Origin: Candidatus Halomonas stercoripullorum
GTDB taxonomy: Bacteria; Pseudomonadota; Gammaproteobacteria; Pseudomonadales; Halomonadaceae
Direction of reading: 5' to 3'
Length of the DNA: 5,718 nucleotides
Assembly (NCBI GenBank): GCA_019114645.1
Contig: DXFC01000268.1
Span: forward strand, 1-5,718
Positions 5,186-5,718 of the stretch are shown piece after piece. The position numbers and the translations under genes were made by a program. Numbering within the stretch: the first letter of the stretch is position 1; every line of letters starts with the position of its first letter. Below the pieces are notes generated by a model that had not been told where the DNA came from, ran no database searches, and saw only the letters and a program-made list of their open reading frames with translations.

Positions 5186-5718
5186 ATGAGCGATAACGCC
5201 TCAGTCCGTATACCCAGCGGTGCGAAATTCCGCACCGAGCACGGTTTTGCCGCTATCAAGGACGGCATGAAGCAGCGCGACCAGAGTGAAGAGCGTCCGG
5301 AACCAGGACGCAAGCCACAGTGGCTGCGTGCCCAGATTCCAGGCGGCGGCCGGTTCGAGGCAGTAAAACGCAATGTCAACGAACACCGCTTAAGCACGGT
5401 ATGCGCCGAATCGCACTGCCCCAACATGGGCGAATGCTGGAGCAACGGCACCGCCACCATCATGTTGATGGGCTCGGTCTGTACCCGAGCATGTCGTTTT
5501 TGCGCCGTGGATACCGGCAACCCTCGGGGTTGGCTTGATGTCGAGGAGCCCGCCAATACCGCCAAATCGGTAGAGCTGATGGGTTTGCGCTACGTGGTAT
5601 TGACCTCCGTCGACCGTGACGACCTGGCCGATGGCGGCGCCGCCCACTACGCCGCCTGTATCCGCGCCATCAAGGAGAATACGCCGGAAGTCGTCGTCGA
5701 AGCGTTGACACCCGATTT
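5186..5718 (+). CDS. lipA: Lipoyl synthase, radical SAM (3' end missing)
   Basis: Inserts two sulfur atoms at C6 and C8 of the octanoyl group on lipoyl domains (pyruvate and 2-oxoglutarate dehydrogenases, glycine cleavage H protein), the last step of lipoate synthesis in the cytoplasm. The first 177 codons are visible; the family is usually about 320-340 residues, so roughly half is missing beyond the window. The auxiliary sulfur-donor cluster motif C-x4-C-x5-C is Cys73, Cys78 and Cys84. The radical SAM motif C-x3-C-x2-C is Cys99, Cys103 and Cys106 (CTRACRFC). VLTSVDRDDLADGG at 138-151 and VEALTPD at the right edge are further LipA signatures. The start ATG at 5186 has a GGAGAGG purine run (5169-5175) 10 bases upstream, a slightly long spacing. 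The next in-frame ATG (residue 28) would remove a plausible N-terminal extension. The gene before it is divergent topA, so lipB is not immediately upstream here. Confidence 0.97.
   Translation, partial: MSDNASVRIPSGAKFRTEHGFAAIKDGMKQRDQSEERPEPGRKPQWLRAQIPGGGRFEAVKRNVNEHRLSTVCAESHCPNMGECWSNGTATIMLMGSVCTRACRFCAVDTGNPRGWLDVEEPANTAKSVELMGLRYVVLTSVDRDDLADGGAAHYAACIRAIKENTPEVVVEALTPD

Noticed and set aside
5140..5565. 141-codon open frame on the minus strand at lipA
   Set aside because: It overlaps the lipA start on the opposite strand, while the plus frame carries both LipA cysteine motifs. No plausible product.

Overview
The window reads as a stretch of conserved chromosome from a gammaproteobacterium with moderately high GC. 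The topoisomerase I resembles the Escherichia coli enzyme along its whole length, including three tetracysteine fingers. The major lipoprotein is of the Lpp/OprI type. My best guess is a Halomonas-like or other Oceanospirillales-type genome, but that placement is inference from protein style, not a search result. No phage, insertion sequence, CRISPR array, tRNA or rRNA is visible.

Layout: (1) positions 1-1010, plus strand: the 3' part of an exported L,D-transpeptidase of the ErfK/YbiS/YcfS type, whose start lies outside the window. (2) 1031-1064: a perfect 15-bp inverted repeat that can terminate transcription from both sides. (3) 1109-1372, minus strand: a small alanine-zipper murein lipoprotein (lpp), preceded by a leader of about 190 bp with several short hairpins and a possible promoter. 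(4) 1562-2173, minus: a second YkuD-fold protein with an apparent twin-arginine signal. (5) 2224-4851, minus: complete topA. (6) 4852-5185: a divergent intergenic region with a structured topA leader and candidate promoters. (7) 5186 to the right edge, plus: the N-terminal 177 residues of lipoyl synthase (lipA), cut by the window end.

The left half is a cell-envelope neighbourhood. E. coli relatives of the first gene join the C-terminal lysine of Lpp to diaminopimelate in peptidoglycan, and lpp lies convergent to it. The third envelope gene has the same catalytic fold but a different active-site signature, so it may be another cross-linker or a hydrolase. topA, the second YkuD gene and lpp all run on the minus strand; topA and the YkuD gene are only 50 bp apart and could share a transcript, while lpp probably has its own promoter. 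topA and lipA are housekeeping genes sharing a divergent control region. I see no clearly new system. The most interesting points are the clustering of two different YkuD enzymes around lpp, the Tat-like signal, and the folded lpp leader.
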